Source: Atrina japonica
Lineage: Eukaryota; Mollusca; Bivalvia; Pterioida; Pinnidae
Length of the DNA: 64,000 bases
Direction of reading: 5' to 3'
NCBI GenBank assembly: GCA_030159075.1
Contig: BROG01000112.1
Location: 124,001 to 188,000 of the forward strand
Shown: piece after piece, positions 1-34,873 of the stretch
How positions within the stretch are numbered: position 1 is the stretch's first letter
Layout of the letters: each line of letters starts with the position of its first letter
Program-made: the position numbers and the translations under genes
The notes under the pieces: generated by a model
Seen by the model: only the letters and a program-made list of their open reading frames with translations
The model's database searches: none
What the model was told of the DNA's origin: nothing

Positions 1-62
1 AAATATATAGCCCAATGGATAAGTGATTAGCTAGTCAGCAAGAAGGACAGAAAGATATATTT

Positions 63-369
63 CAAATACATTTGCTGTATTGTGTTGTTACTTAACGTCC
101 CACTCAAGAATCTTTAACTCATATGGAGATGTCACCAAATGCCGGTGAAAGGGCTTGGAATTTTGGCCTATGCTCGGCACTTACGGCCATTGAGCAGTGA
201 TGGTTCTTTAACGTATCGACACTTACTGTGACCCGGGGCCTCGGTTTTTACTGTCTCATCCGAAGGACAGGAAAAACCAGCCGCCTCCGCCGAGCTCGAA
301 CCCGCGACCCTCCGGTTGCGAATCGAGCACTCTATCGCAGGGCCAAGACGGCTCTCCAAATACATTTGC
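63..369 (-). mobile_element. tRNA-derived SINE (family A), full length with target duplication
   Basis: Read on the minus strand, the element begins with a tRNA-like head. It has an A-box-like stretch (GGCCCTGCGATAGAGTGCT) and a B-box-like GGGTTCGAGCT about 30 bases later. A conserved body follows, and it ends in the tail GTGGGACGTTAAGTAACAAC. The element proper is 76-356. It is flanked by a perfect 13-base direct repeat, CAAATACATTTGC, at 63-75 and 357-369, the expected mark of LINE-assisted insertion. Related copies lie at 5.2, 5.6, 16.9, 35.4 and 62.2 kb. It may belong to a V-SINE-type molluscan family, but that name is a guess. Confidence 0.85.
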
Positions 370-481
370 ATAAATACTGTGTTTTATCTGTATTTTGAGT
401 CAATGAAATAAAAATGATTTTGCATAAAGAAATTATTCTCTGTTTTATGTTCAATGAAAATTAAATACGGTATCTTATTAC

Positions 482-22888
<22,407 letters not shown>

Positions 22889-22981
22889 CTGAAAATAAGT
22901 AAAACACAATGTAAGAACTCATGAAAAAAAATGTTTATTTTATTGGTGCGAATAATAGTCGTGTTTAAACTATAATTGTTA

Positions 22982-23139
22982 TTTTTTATGATGATGATGA
23001 TGATGATGATGATAATGATAATGGTAGTGGTGGTGATGTTGCATTGATGTGATGTTGCTGAAGATGGTCATGTGATAATTGTGAATAGATAAAATGATGA
23101 TGATGGTAGTGGTGGTGATGTTGCATTGATGTGATGTTG

Positions 23140-23181
<42 letters not shown>

Positions 23182-23400
23182 TTTATCTATTCATAATCAT
23201 CATCATCACATGACCATCATCACTATGCAGCATAGTGATGATGGTCATGTGATGATGATGATGATGATGATAATAATGATGATAATGAAGAATAGATAAA
23301 AAGATGATGATGATGGTAGTAGTAGTGGTGGTTATGTTGCCTGGTGATGATGGATTTATAAATTGATGATGACGATTACGATGATGATTGGGTGGATGAC
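22982..23400. repeat. (ATG)n/(ATC)n region with long palindrome
   Basis: ATG-rich microsatellite that switches strand. A perfect 21-base inverted repeat, CACATGACCATCATCACTATG (23207-23227) with its complement at 23231-23251 around a 3-base loop, extends imperfectly through the trinucleotide tracts. The outer pair is TTTTATCTATTC (23181) and GAATAGATAAAA (23290). A direct repeat of the right arm (ATGGTCATGTGATAA...GAATAGATAAAA) lies at 23064. Confidence 0.9.
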
Positions 23401-23700
23401 AAAAAATGAAGAAAAAAAACCGAGGAAGCTATTGATGGATGATAGTTGACATAGTCATGCAAATATTAATTTATTTTAGGCAGACATTTATCAGTATTAG
23501 TCCGACTTCTGGCTTTACTACGTCTAAGTAACTATTTGTATCTAATATATTATACCGTGGAGTTTTATTGTATAAAATATGCATGTCACATGCTTCAGAT
23601 ATCATCGATGTATATTTATAGCTACAACTGCTTCGTCGTTTTATATAATTTGCATTATTAGCCTTGCAATGATAGAAATCTGTTGGAGAGTACAATCGGG

Positions 23701-23965
23701 GTCGTGTTTGTTAAAGGAGAGTTAATCATGTATTGTTTGTTAAAGGGGAGTTAATCATGTATTGTTTGTTAAAGGGGAGTTAATCATGTATTGTTAATTA
23801 AAGGGGAGTTAATCATGTATTGTTTGTTAAAGGGGAGCTAATCGTGTATTGTTTGTTAAAGGGGAATTAATCATGTATTGTTTGTTAAAGGGGAGTTAAG
23901 CATGCATCATGTTTGTTAAAAGGGAGTTAATCCTGTATTGTTTGTTAAAGGGGAGTTAATCATGC
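23701..23965. repeat. 29-base tandem array, about 9 copies
   Basis: The unit is approximately TTGTTTGTTAAAGGGGAGTTAATCATGTA, slightly varied from copy to copy (TTAATTAAAGG, GAGCTAATCGTG, GCATCATG). Confidence 0.95.
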
Positions 23966-24914
23966 ATCATCATATAAACATCATATAAACAAAGAAACAA
24001 ACATGTCATTAGGTATATTATGTTAGTATCTGCCAATATTTCATGTCTAATTAGACCATGGTTGGTGTTCTGTACCAGAAGACAACTTATGCATTCTAAG
24101 GAAGTTTCTGATAATTGTTGTTGGTGTTGACATTCTGTAGCGAAAACATCTACAAAGACCCCCACCCTGGCGTAATCTACGAGTATGCCTACACTCGATC
24201 GCCACTCTGAGTATTGCCCCTCTTCCAGGTTCTGTAGACGACATATTTCGATACGAAAAATTCTTTGAAATTTTACACATACATTTTAGTCAATAGATTT
24301 GTATTCCGAAAAAGTATTTCAAGAGTACAGACTCATTCATTTGACTTCACTACTAAAATGTCCAGTAACTACGTAATTTTCCGTAATTTTCATATTATCT
24401 ATAATAGGTGTAATATATCCTTGTAGATTTCTGATTGTAAACATGTCTGAAATGCATACCACAGCTGATACATAAGATTGTGTTAGAATAATAAAATTTT
24501 CATAACTATAGTGTATTTATATCATAAAACATGTCTTTTGTTTTATCAGCAAATTTAACTACAACACATAATGTATATATCAATACATATGCGTCATCTT
24601 ATATCTATATAAAATAGTAGAAGTACAAAAGACCTATACCAGACTTTGTATGATAATGGGAAAAATTCTTTCTTGACAATACACCTCTTATGTTCCTTTT
24701 ACAGTGGGTACTCTTAGACGGATTTGGCAATTCATTTAGATTTATTATTTGGCCTTGTATGATACCATTTTTTCTTTCGGAAATATACATTTATATTAAA
24801 TTCGAGTTCAACTGATGAAGTCTTATTGACAGAAACGATCGTTTTGTGCATTTTGTTTGGCCTTTTTGTAAAAATATAATGTTGATATTGTTAAAGATAT
24901 TTACTTCCAATGTA

Positions 24915-25085
24915 TAAAAAAAACTCGGGTACCAAAGTATAAATCTTAAGGATGTCCAGGATATAGATACAAATCTTGAAAAAATAGACAAACACGGACC
25001 TCTGGAAATCAAGAGGTAGGATCAGGTGCCATGGAGGAGTACGTATCCCCTGTCGCCTAGTCACACTCGCCGTGAGTTCACAGTC
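24915..25085. repeat. Dispersed repeat R, copy 4
   Basis: Partner of 1737-1880; carries TACCAAAGTATAAATCTTAA, GGATGTCCAGGATATAGATA, ATCAAGAGGTAGGATCAGGT and the end CACTCGCCGTGAGTTCA. Confidence 0.65.
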
Positions 25086-25429
25086 AAATCCAAATGAAAT
25101 GTGTGAGGAACGAATCCTCGTCACAATTGGTACAGACGTCTCAACAGCCGCCATCGAACAGTATACAGTATCACTGATGGTTTCCTTTTATTTATTGTAG
25201 TTTCTTGTACAGTGGAAATGTTGAGTTACATAACAAAAACTGAGGAACACATGTAGAGGTTTGCATATAAGGATATATACTTCTTGCCTGAAACATTTTC
25301 GCCCCCGGGTTATTTTCGCTCTTTTACGACAGAAAACATATTTACCCGGTCTTAAATTCGCCCTAAATCGCCATAGTCTCATGGGTGGAATGTATGTCCA
25401 TGTTTCAACTGCATACATGTATATGAAAG

Positions 25430-25602
25430 CTGTATAAAGGGGCCACCCAAGGGACCAGAAAATATTGACCTTTAGGTTCAGGTGACCCTTATACACAGGT
25501 TCAATTTAGTTGACGTATGCAATCAAGGGACTTGAAAAAAAATTACCTTTATAAACAGGTAACCCTTATAAAGACATAGCGGCTATAACAGGTTTTACTG
25601 TA
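25430..25602. mobile_element. pogo/Tigger-like MITE (CAGTAAAACCTG ends)
   Basis: Runs from TATAAAGGGGCCACCCAAGG to the right end ACAGGTTTTACTG followed by TA. Shares GGGACCAGAAAATATTGACC and CCCTTATACACAGGTTCAA with 46908-47085 and, inverted, with 41115-41292. Confidence 0.7.
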
Positions 25603-26215
25603 GCTTGTATATTTGGCATTCATTTTAATTCGCCTTCTCCTATATATCGTAAATACATAAATCAAAAGAGACCGTTGAAGATATGTGTTAATGTGTGTTA
25701 CATACAGATGTGATATTTGTTATTTGAATGTAAAACTTTATATAACATTTCACCTGATTTATCCATTGATAGGCCTAATCATTTACTTACTTCATTTTTG
25801 CCTTTTCACTCTTTGGTATAAATCTGCGTAATTATTTTTGTATGAGCAACAAATAATGGCGCACAGATTGACCAATTGACAATATATTTTATCAATCCAT
25901 GATTATCTATAAAACCGACTTGAAAATTGCAAAATTCCAGACTCAATTCCGTATCGAAAGAAATGCAATGCCGGTTGTAACAACTGTAGTTCATATTCTT
26001 CGTATATCGTCAGGCAGGACTCAAAAGTATACAAAGCCACAGTAGTAGTCATCTAAGCCAAGTTTAACTATAATTGTATTCACTTTATAATACGAACGAC
26101 TACTTCACAACATACCCAATTTTTGTTATCAATATAAATATATATCTGAGTTTCATTATACCTAGAACGACACTCCTTGTACACTTTTACAAAATGAAAG
26201 TTCAGTACATATAGT

Positions 26216-26479
26216 TCGATATTTTCAGTTTTGATTTGAATTTTGTTTAACGCCACACTCAACAATCTTTCAGTCACATGATGACTGCGTCCAGTTTTTA
26301 TTGGTGGAGGAGAAACCCCGGTTACCCGGGTAAAGACCACCGACCTTCCGCAAGAAAACTGGCAAACTTTCCCACTTAATTCGAAATGACCCTAGCGGGA
26401 TTCGAACCAGAGGTGAGAGGCCTTGTGATTTAAAGCGCAATTCTCTAACCACTCGGCCACGAAGGCCCCTCGATATTTT
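26216..26479 (-). mobile_element. SINE family B with target duplication
   Basis: Minus-strand copy: the plus strand shows CTAACCACTCGGCCACGAAG (A box, inverted) and GGGATTCGAACCAGAGG (B box, inverted), plus the tail GTTTAACGCCACACTCAACA. The element at 26226-26469 is flanked by the 10-base repeat TCGATATTTT. Confidence 0.85.
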
Positions 26480-26798
26480 AAGTAAAATTCTACATATACA
26501 TTGTACGTTTATAAATTTATGTTTCCCTTCAAAATGTTTAATACTAGTAAACTATAGATAAATTTTTCATATCATACTTATGAAACTTCATGAAATTACA
26601 ATTTTAAACATCCCTGAGCGTTTTAGAATCCAATTTAATATCAACCAATGAACATTATACTGTAATTGTGTCTTTGTTTCTGGTTAGCTGATTGTAAGCG
26701 TGTTGTCTTGGTTACGTAGAACAATACTGATAAATTCATCCAAATAAAATCATGTAAAAATGTAATTTACTACAGTAACTGAAAGTGAATAATATGTA

Positions 26799-27134
26799 TT
26801 ATTATACCTCATTAATAAAACAGTCAGGGATTGATTGAGAGTCGCCACGTGTCAGGGAGACTTCACTTCATGTCTCCCTCTCGTGCGTCATATCTCCCTC
26901 GCGTAAATCATGTCTCCCTCATGCGAAAAACCCTTGCAGCTTATTCGACAGTCTTTATTGATTCTGTATTTCAGTATAATAAACAGTTTATTGCCCTGGT
27001 TGTAGGGAGACATTAGGATTTGTTTACCCACGACAAGTCATAATCCACTCGGGCAACGCCCTCGAGAAATATGGCCTGCCTTTGGGTAAACAAATCCTCA
27101 TGTCTCCCTACAACTAGGGCAATAAATGTATAAT
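26799..27134. mobile_element. Palindromic MITE, long copy
   Basis: The ends ATTATACCTCATTAATAAAA and (inverted) ATTATACATTTATTGCCCTA form imperfect terminal repeats. The left half holds repeats of CATGTCTCCCTC. The right half is a near-perfect inverted repeat of about 44 bases: TTTATTGCCCTGGTTGTAGG...TTTACCCA (26988 on) against TGGGTAAACAAATCCTCATG...GGGCAATAAA (to 27127), around a loop of about 50 bases. A deleted sister is at 6809. Confidence 0.8.
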
Positions 27135-28104
27135 ACATGTATACACCACACACGAAATATATAACATGATAGGGTGATATTTTTCCATATGAGTACTCTA
27201 ACGTTTCTGGTCGACGTATTATATAGGTTTTGTGTCCATTATTTTCCAGTCTAATCGCAGTATGACAACTTCATAAACAGGACGTGGATTCATCTAGTGT
27301 CGTTATTCCTATTGTTCACCTGTTAAACAAATTGAGAAACTGCAACTGAACTTGAAACAGATCCCACAACAGTCACCTTGTTCTTTTGAAAGAAAGACAA
27401 TAAAATTTATGAGTTAAAAATACATAGTGTTATGGTTTTATAAAATGTATATTACTGTTGTAATAACAATGTATTGACAACAACATCAAATAAGATTCAA
27501 ATCTATATAGATCATGATATCATATGACAATAACATACTTTAAACAAGAATGAAATCTATGGATCATAAGACATGTATATCACCAGTGCAAGTTAAATTT
27601 ACTTTACTGGACCAAAGATGTTGACTGAAATGAACAGAAACTGGTTTTCGTGTATCAACCGTCTGACCTGTTGACCCATAAAGTTTCAGGTCACGGGCTT
27701 TTATTATCATTTGGGGTATGGTCTAATTGCATTGATTCAAGTTCTGTGTTTCAGAACAGATCAGCTGATAGCACTAAATATATACTGTCATCATAAAGTC
27801 CACCCAATCGAACACCCCCAGGTCTTACCTTTCATCGAGATTAATACCTGTATTTGAGTTTTACATTTTGATTTATATCATACTTCATTTAACAAACAGG
27901 ATGTGGAGAAAGTTGACGCTAGCCCACATGTACATGTACATGTATACAAAAAGCGTTTGAGTATTGACAGCGGGGTTGATGACGCCAAGCGAGATAAGGA
28001 TTTTTAATTAAGATAATCGCGTGATAAATAAATTTATGATTGTTACGGAGCCCCATTTTGTCATGGCAAATTTGATATTGATCTTGATATACTGCATGCG
28101 TCAG

Positions 28105-28460
28105 GTGGAAAACGATTTCCTTCTAGATCTATTTCAAATGTTGAAATAAACATTGAATAAAGAAATTAGTTTCACGTCATCCCACGTAGGAAAAGATCAA
28201 CACTTTAATTACTCATGGAATTTCAGTCTACATGTGCAAAGAAACTGTATCGTGCGTTTTAGACTGATATTTAACAATATGAACGATTTCTTTCAGGATC
28301 AATTTCAAATGTTGAAATAAAAGTGAGTAAATAAATCAGTTTCACGTCATCTTATGAGACGGTATATCAAGACTTACATAGCATTGTTACAGGAAAACAT
28401 CGCCACTTTATTTACTCAAAGCTCTATCAGTTTGCATATGCATAGAACGTGTGTGATACG
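28105..28460. repeat. Local tandem duplication, about 160-base unit
   Basis: Paired landmarks: ATTTCAAATGTTGAAATAAA (28131 and 28304), AGTTTCACGTCATC (28168 and 28340), CATATG/CATGTG followed by CA(A/T)AGAA, and ATACGTTTTA or GTGCGTTTTA with a following AACAATATGA. Confidence 0.7.
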
Positions 28461-28533
28461 TTTTACAATGATACGCGTCAACAATATGATGGTAGTGTGT
28501 GTAAAAATGGATGCGTTTGATTTAGGCCTACCT

Positions 28534-28594
28534 AATTTGAAGGAGAATAGAACTAAAATTATCGTTTCGTATATTTTTCAGCCTTTATCGATTT

Positions 28595-28670
<76 letters not shown>

Positions 28671-28757
28671 GCGTGCACAAATATATAACCACTCTCCTAC
28701 GCACGTACTCTTTTACCTATGCATGAGCGTACACACTCTTTCCCATGCAAGCAAAAA

Positions 28758-28811
<54 letters not shown>
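28534..28811. repeat. CT tract and opposed GA tract with shared upstream repeat
   Basis: The 50-base unit seen at 13792 precedes (CT)n at about 28597-28668. Some 92 bases later comes (GA)n at 28761-28811. The two tracts are complementary and could pair as a long hairpin. Each is a homopurine/homopyrimidine run. Confidence 0.9.
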
Positions 28812-28815
<4 letters not shown>

Positions 28816-31800
28816 ACCTCAATGTCAACACTATATTATTTAAATGAGGTGTTCTGATATCAAACAATCTTGCTTTATGGTGATGTTTTAATTATGAGAT
28901 GAGCTGTAGGAATATCACTGTAATAATATTTATAACTTGACAGAAACACAAATGTATACAACATAATATTATTATGAATAAACAGTGTACTAGTATGTGC
29001 ATTTGTACATGTATAAGATGAAAATACACTATAACTACTAACTATTATCAGTGATATAAACATGGTGATGTAACTATAACATATATTTCAGTTTCATATT
29101 AATGCAACATTTTACAAAATTGTAAGTCTAATGATATGGACCTAAACAAGTTTCATATGGACGTCACCATTTATATCGTATCGACTGATATACTTAACTG
29201 AAATAGACATGTTAATTAAATGTTAACTTGGTGTATATTTCTTTCTGTCCACATAAACTACATGCTTAAAGATATCTGATCATTGATAGTATATTACATT
29301 TTCAGCGATTTGACTGAAATAGAAATGTTAAAATGTCAACTTTGTGCAACTATAATGATATTTGACCATCATGACCCTGGACTCAAAATGATATAGATTA
29401 TATATCCGTAAGATGTGTGTAAAAGTAATACATACATACGCTCTATCACTGATGTTGTTCAAGCGAAGTAAATCACTGTTAGTATTGTAGTACATATATA
29501 CAGAACAAACGACTTTTTGTTACTGGTAACTTCTACGCGTGACGATTTCCAGTTTAATTACTTTTTAAAAAGTCGCTATTTAGAGCCTCCACAAAAACAC
29601 AATTATACATGTATCTATTAAAATATAAGTTCAACTTAAGTTGAAATGAAACGAAGTGAATGCTTTCATCACTAAAGATGTCAATAGAGTTGGTGTGCAC
29701 TTCGTGTGTATAAATGTAAACATATACATTGTATATTTTTCACGAGTCTTTTCTTACAAGTAGCTAAACCCATGGTATTCTATTTTCATGTATTATTGTA
29801 ATCTTTTCAAAGAGGGGTATATTTACATGTATAATTAACTTTAAAGATGGCTTACTTTCTCACGAGGGCTTACATATATAACAATCAACAATAGTAAATA
29901 TGTGTTTACTCTGAGGTTACTAAATAGAAATATACAAAGCAGGTAAGATATTGTAGTACATGTGTATTACGTAAAGTCAACAAAAAACCCGACTCCATTA
30001 AGCGATACCACCACCTTAAAAGTTTAATCTTATTATCAAAACTTACATACGTGGCTTATCTTGGATACGAAAATTACTGGACACAAACAGCATTTATTTG
30101 ATCCAGAAAAGAGCTTGCTAAATACAATATTTGCGAAAAATATCAGCGGTTAACAATCGAGATCAGGTGTAGACAGTATTCCTTGATATGCGTATTACTC
30201 GGCTATCTACCGGCGGGTTTTATCTAAAGTCTGTCAATTTCAACTCTCACCTGGTTTAATATACAGACTTAAGTGAAAATCGATGCAATAACTAAGTCAC
30301 GTGATCTTGTTTGAAGATGAAACATATGGTCATCCGGGCTCTCAGGTTCTATTGACGTACGGATGTAATAGTTATTGCGTTAGTGTCTGTCGTTTTTTAA
30401 AGATGAAATTACCTGAAAAAATGATAGATTAACCTACTATTATGATGTATTGAAAACAATGTTGTTTCAAATGTTCTAGATCTGTGTTGTTGAGTTACAT
30501 GAAACTTAAACTCAAAACACAATCACCTTATGGGGCTTTTATTTATATGACAAAATACATATATAATCACAGTTAGGCCTTTAGATTTTTTTTTTCAATT
30601 GTCAAATAACAATAATTGGAGAGATCGATCTATAAGTCAACATCAAGTGTGTTAAAAAGGAGACCAGCACTTTTCTATATAAGCAACACAAGAATATATC
30701 TACTAAAATTAGGAAATATGAAAATAATTGCATTTTTTTCCGATTTACGGATTAGTAAGGACTGTAGAATCATATGCATGACATTTACTTTAAAAATGTT
30801 CGTTTTATTGAATGTTTTACGTGTCATTTTTTAACTTTTCACTTGAATGGAGAGTTCATCAATTATTGGGTGAGGTTCCGCAAAATCTAACATGCGCTTT
30901 GGACGTATGCAAGTGCAGCGAGGATGTGCCACGCCCACTGTAACAGAGGACCTTTGCCTTGAAGTATTAATCAAGTAACCAATGACTTTAAATCATAATG
31001 CCGATAACTTTGGCACAGGTTTAGAATCTACATAATATTTTTATATAAACCTCAAGTAGGATCTAGAATCTAGGCGGGCCGGGATTAGAATTCGGGACCT
31101 ATCGCTTGCTTTCGGGAATGAAAATGAAAAATGAATGAGATAAGATTATCTTTAAGTTAAGCATTATTATAATCTCACCACCTGTTTGTCGTGGGTGTTG
31201 CAATTATGAAATAAGAAAGATAAAAAGAAAACAACATTGAGCTTTTCATCATCCAAGGTCATGAAATTTACTGTCGATTGACAATAAAATCAATATTGAT
31301 AAAATTTGACGACGGAGATTTGACTAAAACTCATGTTTGTTGGAATGTCTTTATATTTTCATACAATGCATTCAACCGCAGCAAAAATCCCACAAAACTG
31401 TCATTTATAATAGTATTTTTCGTTTTAACTGTGGTTTTTCTGGGAGGAAATATAAAGTGATATAGACTCATGCATGTGGCGATCAAATTTAGAATATTGG
31501 CGATATAGAAGCAATTTGTATTATGTGTTTATGTTTAAGTGAAAAGCCCAGGGTCGAAAATCATCAGATTTTCTCAATACTAAATTACTGAATTTCTATT
31601 TTTTAGGCTGCAACTGGAAAATTGTGGTGAATTTCTGGCAAATGATTGTAAATAATGATGAAAATTAGATTTTATTTGAAGAAAACTTTAGATATATTCT
31701 AAAACAGTTTGCGTAGATACTAAAATTTTAAGTGCCATAGTAACTACTCAAGGATTTTTTTTTCAGTTTTATGGGAAGTCGTAAATTTGACCCAATGTCA

Positions 31801-33317
31801 CTGATGTCAATGGAAAAAATATATGTCTTTCCTATTCAGTCACTTCTAGAACTTTTACAAATATTTTTTTCCAACAAAGTAATAAGATAAAAAATTAGCT
31901 TGAATACTGAATAAGATTTTTAACTTTGGGTCCAGACAATCAACTTGATAGACGCCCCTCTCTCACCCAACCAAACCAAACCAAAACAAAGATATTTGAA
32001 CCGTAATGTGTAGTGTAAGATTTGCTACTTACTGTTGTTGGCGTCATAAATCAATCAAAGTTAGATTTCCATATTTTAAAATATTACTCGGTATTCCAAC
32101 AGAAAAACAACTTCAAATGAAGTTTTGTCTGTTAAAAAAAGAAACAACAACAACAACGTCCACTTGGCCCAAACGTAGTATACTCCTTAACTTTTGTATT
32201 TATAAACTGGAACGGAGATCATAAACGTTTAGGTCATTCATATGTACAAATGTGTATGTATATAAACAGGTGATAGGTACAAATACATTAGGATATTAGA
32301 TCTTTACAAAGGTGTAAATATATTACAAGTTAAATGATGATGTTTATCTACCTCGTTAATGTCCATTTCATCCTGTGTTTTCGCTACACTTTCCTGATAA
32401 TATTTTCAACAAAGGAACATCATATTTCTCCAATCTTTTACTATAACATTCTCCTCATACATACCTTCTTTCAGTGACATATCCGTGATATTGTTCATGG
32501 AAAATGGTCAAAAAAAAATTCAGATCATTTAACAACAATCAATCATTTGTTCTCTTTTTTTAGCTGTTTGCTCATCCCACATATATAATGATAACTAATG
32601 TCCATTAAATCGTCGCATCTTGCAAAGGGAACTCCTACACAAGATTTTGTACATGTTTTGATGACATATTTGGCATATCAAGTAGCACTTAATATGTATT
32701 TTTACACATTTTTTGTATGATATGACCGGGCGTATGGCAGGCTCTAGTAAATACTATTCATTCGGTTATTGTACACAATGCAATGCAAATGTCCTACACT
32801 AATGCATGTCAAGATATAATATTAAACAAAATTGATATCATATGTTTCCGAAATATCAGATGTTCAATTCCTGTTCTGTTTAGATTACCGATGTCCATTT
32901 CACATACCTACTACCCATCGGTTAATTTTACACTCATAGTTCATGCTGTACATATCTGATGTGAAGACGCTTAATACTAACCAGTGTGGTGACTTATATT
33001 GTCCTCTCAATAGACAAAAACACGACACACTCAACAATTGTTCAGTGATACCAGGAAAGCGGAAATTGTAGCGAGGATTCAATTTTGCCATTATTAGCGA
33101 GGCTGTTTAGATCGTTAAAATTGAATGTCGCTAAAAATTCATTCCTCATCGTAGGTATGATTTATCTGTTTAAATCGTGAAATCTTTAATATTACCTCTC
33201 GCTAAAATTATATACCTGATATTTTTAGGACAAAACGTTAAATTTGCAGATCGCTAAAATTTACACTTATACGATATGGTGGTGTCCAGTCTTTGATGCT
33301 AGAAGAAAAAAACTGAA

Positions 33318-33450
33318 ACTGAATTCGAGAATAGACTTTGCAAGTAGCCTGGTATTTTTTTCTCACGGCTGGAACTCTCGTTGACTGGAGTTAAGAGAGC
33401 TCATGGTATAAAGCGCAATGCTCTAACAATGCAGCTACTGAGGCCCGGCA
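33318..33450 (-). mobile_element. SINE family B relic (head end)
   Basis: Plus strand shows GAGCTCATGGTATAAAGCGCAATGCTCTAACAATGCAGC and AGGCCCGGC, a diverged inverted head of the family. Confidence 0.45.
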
Positions 33451-34312
33451 TATGAAACTTGCATGTAAATAATTTTGAATCACATGGATTATATATATAT
33501 ATATATATATATATAATTACGTGTATCATATATATTTCTGAAAGAGAACGAGGGGTATCATACAACGCCTGAACAAAGATTGAATATATAGTTGAAAGAT
33601 GTTTGGCATTCAAGACCTTGGAACATTCACTTTACAATAAATGTATAATACTCCTAACTAATAATTTACTATTTAGTTAATTTGTTAATTTCGACTACGT
33701 ATTTCAAATCTTTATATACAAAGATAAAGTTCAAACGGTATTACAAAATCGACATAAGCTTTCATACTTGGTAATTTAGTCTATATATAGTAACACTGTA
33801 CACGATTTAGTTACAATGATGGGTCAATTTACCCACATGACAGTAGTTTTTGTTTTGTTTTTATTGTTCATTGTACCATCAAGAATATTTTCCCTTGTGT
33901 TGAAAGTTCAACGCCACAAGTTAAAGCAACATGAACTTTCATCGACGGCAATTTCATTTATTTATTTATTTATTTTTTATCTGAAAATGTCTAATAAACA
34001 CCAAAACACTTACACAATGAAAAATTATGTCTGAACACTAAATCACCGACATCTATCGTGATTTAAACCAGTAAAGTCATTTTTCCGGATATGAAATAAT
34101 TTTCTTTCATCGATTTTCATTTTTTTTTCTTTTAAAAGACAAATATGTATCCAGAAAAAAACACATTTATTGCTTGTTATTAAAAATCAAATCCTGAGTT
34201 AAGGCGCACACTTGGGTATGAGGAAGAGCTATCCCTGGCATCGTTTAACAAGATACATCCAAAAACCAAAATGAATGTTATTGGTAATATATATTAAGAA
34301 AGCAAAAAATAA

Positions 34313-34316
34313 AAAA

Positions 34317-34390
<74 letters not shown>

Positions 34391-34600
34391 AATTAATTTT
34401 GTCTAATTTTGATAAATAAATAAAAAAATAAATAAACAAGTAACTTAACTAAATAACTAACTAACTAGCTAAATAAATAAACAAACAAACAAATAAATAA
34501 ATAAGTCAATCAATCAATCAATCAATAAAATAAAATGTAAATAAATAAATGAAATGAATAAATAACAAAATAAATAAGTAAATAAATAGGCCTAAAAAAT
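34313..34600. repeat. (AAT)n/(AAAT)n microsatellite cluster
   Basis: AATAATAAT, then AAATAAATAAAT, CAATCAATCAAT and related tetranucleotide variants over nearly 300 bases, ending about 200 bases upstream of the TMEM30A start codon. Confidence 0.95.
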
Positions 34601-34724
34601 GAAATGAAATGAATTTCATATTAAACTTTAAATTAACTTTAATAAATTATATGATATCTCCATTTTAATTTGCTTTGTTTAGTTTTGTCCTTATCAGCAT
34701 TTTTAAAACCTGAGACACATTTGC

Positions 34725-34809
34725 CCAGTCGCTCAGTGTGAGCTCTAGCAAAATTTCTCAGTTACTCCCCTTTGTAGTAGACGTCACTCGTTGACATTTA
34801 ACTTTCAAG
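34725..34809 (+). promoter_or_regulatory. Likely TMEM30A 5' UTR / core promoter region
   Basis: Relatively GC-richer segment between the AT microsatellite and the ATG. It contains AGACGTCAC (half of a CRE-like site) near 34779 and no obvious TATA box. An in-frame TGA at 34792-34794 precedes the ATG. The transcription start cannot be placed from sequence alone. Confidence 0.35.
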
Positions 34810-34873
34810 ATGGCGATCTGCTGTTCAGGAAGCGAGAATGGAGACGAAAAGAATAAGAGTAAAAAGCCCAAAG
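34810..34873 (+). CDS. TMEM30A: TMEM30A exon 1
   Basis: Codes the cytosolic N-terminus [21 protein letters not shown] plus one base. Start context CAAGATGG has A at -3 and G at +4, with an in-frame stop 18 bases upstream. Donor GTAGTA. The Cys pair at residues 4-5 could be lipidated, though nothing here proves it. Confidence 0.9.

Larger units (their letters stand above)
22889..34724. other. Region between the two genes' coding parts
   Basis: About 11.8 kb with no supported coding exon. The left part is probably 5' intron of the EF-hand gene, because its first coding exon has an upstream acceptor. Contents: (ATG)n with palindrome, a 29-base array, repeat R, a pogo-like MITE, a SINE, a palindromic MITE, a local duplication, CT/GA tracts, and diverged SINE-like scraps near 30.9-31.1 and 33.3-33.45 kb. 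From 29.0 to 30.8 kb and 31.2 to 33.3 kb I see only AT-rich unique DNA. Confidence 0.5.

Noticed and set aside
24047..24280. 77-residue minus frame rich in Arg (ILRVAIECRHTRRLRQGGG)
   Set aside because: No recognisable domain, no credible splice sites, and two overlapping frames; kept out for lack of support.
34700..34809. Bidirectional promoter shared with the EF-hand gene
   Set aside because: The EF-hand gene's first coding exon has an upstream acceptor, but its promoter could be anywhere right of 22.9 kb; nothing ties it to this site.
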